This document shows positions 6,296-9,157 of a stretch of DNA of 9,157 nt, one piece after another; the stretch's first letter is position 1; every line of letters begins with the position of its first letter. Under the pieces are notes generated by a model. That model was not told the origin of the DNA, did no database searches, and saw nothing but the letters and a program-made list of their open reading frames with translations. The DNA comes from Oscillospiraceae bacterium (GTDB lineage: Bacteria > Bacillota > Clostridia > Oscillospirales > Oscillospiraceae). The position numbers were made by a program, and so were the translations under genes. The stretch spans positions 350 through 9,506 of the forward strand of contig JAJBVW010000018.1 in NCBI GenBank assembly GCA_020866945.1, read 5' to 3'.

Positions 6296-6297
6296 CA
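6289..6297 (-). promoter_or_regulatory. Extended -10 promoter of the cysteine-peptidase-like gene
   Basis: On the minus strand TGCTATAAT is a perfect extended -10 element, which explains the lack of a good -35 box (only TTTCCT at 17 bp). The transcript would start near 6282, about 28 nt before the ATG, with the AAAGGAGG site in the leader. Confidence 0.55.
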
Positions 6298-6331
6298 TGG
6301 ATTCCCCCCGGAGGAAAGAGGAGAAAAATGC

Positions 6332-6360
6332 TTTACGAACGGGTTGGGTCGTTGTATAAT
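6332..6360 (+). promoter_or_regulatory. Promoter of the lipid kinase/DegV operon
   Basis: TTTACG (6332-6337) and a perfect TATAAT (6355-6360) are spaced by 17 bp. Transcription from about 6367 gives a leader of roughly 80 nt with a hairpin at 6412-6428. It diverges from the minus-strand promoter at 6289-6297. Confidence 0.55.
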
Positions 6361-6411
6361 CATTGTATATCACTTGTTGCGTATTTGTTAAAAAGCGTTA
6401 TTTTTATTGCA

Positions 6412-6428
6412 CCCGCGCCCTGCGCGGG
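6412..6428 (+). repeat. GC hairpin just before the lipid kinase ribosome binding site
   Basis: CCCGCGC (6412-6418) and GCGCGGG (6422-6428) form a perfect seven-bp stem with loop CCT. It ends two nt before the weak purine site GGAAAGAG, so it may influence translation initiation. Confidence 0.45.
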
Positions 6429-6445
6429 CGGAAAGAGAGACAGCC

Positions 6446-7285
6446 ATGACCTTTATCCTCTATAATCCCCACGCCTGCGGCGGCAACGGATACGCCGGCG
6501 TACAGAAGGTGGTGGACAGCCTGTGGCCGGAAAGACCGGAGGTGCGGGACATCACGCAGACGGATATTCGCCCCTTCCTGACCGGCCTGGGGACAGAGGA
6601 TCAGGTAATCCTCTGCGGCGGAGACGGCACGCTCCATTTTGTAATAAACGCCCTGGACGGCATAGCACCTGCCGTACCAGTGTACGTGCAGTGGTTTGGC
6701 ACGGGAAATGATTTTCTGTGGGACGTGCGGCCCAAGGGAGGAGTACGAAAGGCTCGGCTGAACGACTATATGCAGCGCCTGCCAACCGTAGAGGTAAACG
6801 GCGAAACCAGACGTTTTCTCAACAACAGCAGCTTCGGCCTGGACGGCCAGGTATGCGAGCTGGGAGACGAGGTCAAGCAAACACGCAAGACCAAGGTCAG
6901 CTATGTTATGCTGGCCCTGCGCCTGGTGCTGGGACGGTACCACTGGACAAACGCCGCCGTCACTGTGGACGGAGAGACCCGTCACTATGAAAAGGTGTGG
7001 ATTGCCTCCGCGCTGAACGGCCGATATATCGGCGGCGGTATAAAAATCGCCCCGAACCAGAACCGTCTGAACGAAACCCTTTGCTGCATCGTCTGGCACG
7101 GCACCGGGCGCCTGGGCACCCTGCTGCGGCTGCCCTCCCTGCTGTGGGGCGGTCATGTAAAGATGAAGAAAAAGTGCGACGTCTTTTTTGGCCGGGACAT
7201 TACGGTAGAATTTGAGCGCCCCTGCGCCATCCAGCTGGACGGAGAGGTCATCTCCGGCGTTACCCGCTATCGGGCCTGGAAGTGA
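6446..7285 (+). CDS. Diacylglycerol kinase-family lipid kinase
   Basis: A 279-aa cytoplasmic or membrane-associated enzyme of the DAGK catalytic family, which uses ATP to phosphorylate diacylglycerol or related lipids and recycles them into phospholipid synthesis. The conserved motifs are all present: FILYNPHACGG (3-13), the nucleotide-binding GGDGTLHFVINAL (58-70), GTGNDF (85-90), and the closing LDGE near the C-terminus. Length is typical. The usual PLGTGND reads WFGTGND here, a small departure. A TTG at 6407 could extend the frame, but the extension covers the leader hairpin and the ATG at 6446 starts right at the family's first strand. The ribosome binding site (GGAAAGAG) is weaker than in neighbours. 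A DegV-family gene follows 41 nt later, and both share the terminator at 8263-8312, suggesting a lipid-related transcription unit. Substrate specificity is inferred from family only. Confidence 0.9.
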   Translation: MTFILYNPHACGGNGYAGVQKVVDSLWPERPEVRDITQTDIRPFLTGLGTEDQVILCGGDGTLHFVINALDGIAPAVPVYVQWFGTGNDFLWDVRPKGGVRKARLNDYMQRLPTVEVNGETRRFLNNSSFGLDGQVCELGDEVKQTRKTKVSYVMLALRLVLGRYHWTNAAVTVDGETRHYEKVWIASALNGRYIGGGIKIAPNQNRLNETLCCIVWHGTGRLGTLLRLPSLLWGGHVKMKKKCDVFFGRDITVEFERPCAIQLDGEVISGVTRYRAWK

Positions 7286-7326
7286 GCGCGCCACGGCTGA
7301 CCATTAACTTATAGGAGGAAACAACC

Positions 7327-8213
7327 ATGAGCGACTACATTTTAAGCTGCTGTTCCACAGTTGACCTGACGGCGGATCATCTGGCGGCGCGAGACCTGCA
7401 CTATATCTGCTTCCACTATTTCCTGGATGGGAAGGAATACCCGGACGACCTGGGACAGACGGTACCCTTTGACAAGTTCTATCAGGCCATGACGGACGGA
7501 GCCATGACCAAGACCTCCCAAATCAACATCTCAGAATATGTAGACTACTTCACTCCCTTTCTGGAGGAGGGGAAGGACATTCTGCACCTGAGCCTGTCCT
7601 CCGGCATTTCCGGCACATTTACCTCTGCGGCAGGGGCGGCGGACATTCTGCGGGAGCGTTACCCGGAACGGAAGATATATATTCTCGATTCTTTGGCAGC
7701 CTCCTCCGGCTATGGTCTGCTGATGGACAAGCTGGCGGATCTGCGGGACGAGGGTATGGACATCGACAGCCTGTATGCCTGGCAGAGGAAAACCGCCTGC
7801 GTCTGCATCATTGGTTTTTCTCCTCAGACCTGACCTTCTTCGTCCGCGGCGGCCGCATATCCAAGGCGGCGGGCGTATTTGGGGGCCTGCTGAACATCTG
7901 CCCGCTGATGAATGTAGACTATCAGGGCCGCCTCATCCCACGGGAGAAAATACGCACCAAGGCGAAGGTCATCCAGGCCATTGTGGACAAGATGGAGCAA
8001 TACGCCGACGGGGGCCTGGATTATGACGGCAAGTGCTATATATGTATGTCCGCCTGCATGGAGGACGCGGAGGCGGTGGCAAAGCTTGTGGAGGAGCGCT
8101 TCCCCAAGCTGAACGGCAGAGTGCTCATCAACAGCATCGGCACCACCATCGGCAGCCACACCGGCCCGGGCACGGTAGCCCTCTTTTTCTGGGGCAAAAA
8201 GAGAGAGGACTAA
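7327..8213 (+). pseudogene. DegV-family fatty-acid-binding protein, interrupted by a one-base frameshift
   Basis: DegV (FakB-like) proteins bind fatty acids and hand them to a kinase partner. The first frame runs 7327-7833 (168 codons) with a CSTVDL start motif, the lipid-contact motif LSSGISGTFTSA (about 91-102) and AASSGYG. It then reads off-frame into a TGA. From 7785 the family sequence continues in the -1 frame, with WFFSSDLTFFVRGGRISKAA, GGLLNICPLM and the closing INSIGTTIGSHTGPGTVALF. The TAA at 8211-8213 ends it. The break lies between TGG (7780-7782) and GAG (7785), where one base is missing; restoring a G to the GG at 7781-7782 reads through. The repaired protein would be about 295 aa, the usual DegV size. 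No slippery heptamer fits, so this is a recent mutation or a sequencing error. AGGAGG (7313-7318) is nine nt before the ATG. Confidence 0.85.
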
Positions 8214-8262
8214 CGCAGGTCTTTCGCCCCGCATCATCAGCCCAAAAGTGTCTGTCATAAGC

Positions 8263-8312
8263 ATTGGTGCAGCGCGTCCTAGAAAACGGACGTGATGCAC
8301 CAATATTTTTTT
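8263..8312 (+). terminator. Strong intrinsic terminator of the lipid kinase/DegV operon
   Basis: ATTGGTGCA (8263-8271) pairs with TGCACCAAT (8296-8304), then after a symmetric internal loop (GCG/TGA) CGTCC (8275-8279) pairs with GGACG (8288-8292). Seven T residues follow at 8306-8312. It lies between convergent genes; no U-run exists on the minus side, so it should act on the plus strand. Confidence 0.88.
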
Positions 8313-8348
8313 AGACCTGCTTTTCCGGCTCCGCTTTGCGGCGGGGCA

Positions 8349-9157
8349 TTAGAGCTTTTTCTTCTTGCGGGTGGTGTGCTTTTCCACCTTCTGTCCCGTC
8401 AGCTCGGCGAACTCCTCCAGCAGTTCCTTTTGCCGGGCGGTGAGGTTTTTCGGGGTCTCCAGATCCACGGTGACGTACTGGTCGCCCCGGATGCTGCCCC
8501 GGAGGCTGGGGACGCCCTTGCCCCGGAGGCGGAACACCGCCCCGGTCTGGGTTCCGGCGGGGATGTTCAGCTTCACCGGCCCGTCCAGGGTGGGAACCTC
8601 GATCTCCGTTCCCAAGGCGGCCTGGACAAAGCTCAGGGGCTTGGTGACGTAAATGCTGGTGCCCTCCCGCTCAAAGACCGGGCTGGGCCGCACCTGGATC
8701 TGCACCAGCAGATCCCCCGCGCCGCCGCCGTTGGAACCGGCGTTGCCCTGGCCCCGGAGGGAGACGGTCTCCCCGTCGTCGATGCCAGCGGGGATGGTGA
8801 CGTTCAGGGTCTTCTGCACCCGCACCCGGCCCGCGCCCCGGCAGCGGGAGCAGGGGTTGTGGATGATCTTGCCGGTGCCGCTGCACTTGGAGCAGGGGTT
8901 GGTGGACTGAAACACGCCGAAGGCCGTGCGCTGCTGGGTGCGAACCGTGCCGGTGCCGCCGCAGTCCGGGGAACCGTAGGGGGGGGTGCCGCTGGCGCAG
9001 CCGCTGCCCTTGCAGTCCGGGCATTGGTCAACCTTGGTGATGTTAATGTCCTTCTTGCAGCCGAAGGCCGCCTCCTCAAAGGTCAGGGTCAGCCGCACAC
9101 GCAGGCTCTCCCCCCGCCGGGGGCCGTTCCGGCTGGCCGTACTCCGGGCGCCGGAGC
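8349..9157 (-). CDS. dnaJ: Chaperone DnaJ, C-terminal part (J domain beyond window)
   Basis: Hsp40 co-chaperone that delivers unfolded proteins to DnaK and stimulates its ATPase. The window holds the end of the Gly/Arg-rich linker, the zinc-finger region and both C-terminal substrate-binding domains; the J domain with its HPD motif lies past the right edge. The frame stays open to 9157, and the internal GTG at 9098 falls inside the conserved RVRLTLTFEEAAFGC, so it is not a start. Of the four CxxCxGxG repeats, CPDCKGSG, CSKCSGTG and CSRCRGAG are intact. The second reads SPDCGGTG, its first Cys being Ser (codon TCC at 8970-8972). Substrate-binding segments are normal (NVTIPAGIDDGETVSLRGQG, FRLRGKGVPSL). 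The tail is Lys-rich (TTRKKKKL). It is convergent with the DegV gene. The family call is certain. Confidence 0.95.
   Translation of the reverse strand, partial: SGARSTASRNGPRRGESLRVRLTLTFEEAAFGCKKDINITKVDQCPDCKGSGCASGTPPYGSPDCGGTGTVRTQQRTAFGVFQSTNPCSKCSGTGKIIHNPCSRCRGAGRVRVQKTLNVTIPAGIDDGETVSLRGQGNAGSNGGGAGDLLVQIQVRPSPVFEREGTSIYVTKPLSFVQAALGTEIEVPTLDGPVKLNIPAGTQTGAVFRLRGKGVPSLRGSIRGDQYVTVDLETPKNLTARQKELLEEFAELTGQKVEKHTTRKKKKL

Noticed and set aside
6407..6445. TTG start extending the lipid kinase by 13 residues
   Set aside because: The extension encodes the leader hairpin with no family similarity; the ATG at 6446 starts at the conserved first strand.
6404..7294. A 296-codon minus-strand open frame opposite the lipid kinase gene
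   Set aside because: It mirrors the kinase gene in GC-rich DNA, shows no recognisable motifs, and the plus strand has complete DAGK motifs.
7785..7800. Programmed -1 frameshifting in DegV
   Set aside because: The local bases do not give an in-frame X XXY YYZ heptamer, and no obvious downstream stimulatory hairpin is seen; DegV genes are not known to need recoding.
8215..8320. 8-bp inverted repeat GCAGGTCT/AGACCTGC flanking the strong terminator, as a miniature transposable element or alternative antiterminator
   Set aside because: Arms this short recur by chance within about 100 bp; no target duplication or conserved ends are seen.
1..9157. CRISPR array, tRNA, rRNA, insertion sequence or phage genes
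   Set aside because: No regularly spaced repeats, no cloverleaf or rRNA-like segments, and no transposase, integrase or structural phage proteins on either strand.

Overview
The window looks like chromosomal DNA from a G+C-rich, low-oxygen Bacillota, most likely an Oscillospiraceae/Clostridia-type gut anaerobe. This is inferred from strong AGGAGG ribosome binding sites, sigma-A-type promoters, GC-rich codon use and typical clostridial families (DUF378, MATE, DegV, a C-rich DnaJ). No phage, insertion sequence, CRISPR, rRNA or tRNA is visible.

Left region (1-3503): a partial TatA/TatB-family gene points left. Diverging from it across about 120 bp is a two-gene unit, an S41-peptidase-like protein that seems to lack its catalytic residues, followed 17 nt later by a 644-aa flavoprotein with a classic twin-arginine signal. 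A Tat translocase part beside a Tat substrate suggests a dedicated export module. The electron donor and substrate of the flavoprotein cannot be read from the window. The promoter in front of the S41-like gene puts the predicted transcription start on the ATG, suggesting a leaderless mRNA.

Middle region (3504-5485): hairpins without U-tracts, a small DUF378 membrane protein whose stop codon lies inside an 18-bp hairpin stem, then a MATE-family multidrug/cation antiporter with its own promoter.

Minus-strand block (5486-6300): an unannotated-looking 38-aa ORF with a perfect AGGAGG, and a 165-aa cysteine-peptidase-like protein (C39/papain-like C...H...N/D pattern). The latter has its own U-rich terminator and an extended -10 promoter inside a palindrome.

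Right region (6300-9157): a promoter drives a diacylglycerol-kinase-family lipid kinase and a DegV-family (fatty-acid-binding) gene. DegV is broken by a one-base deletion near 7780-7784. The pair ends in a strong intrinsic terminator. Convergent to it is the 3' portion of dnaJ, cut by the right window edge, with one zinc-binding cysteine replaced by serine. The frameshift and the Cys-to-Ser change are each a single-base event, so sequence error must be considered for both.
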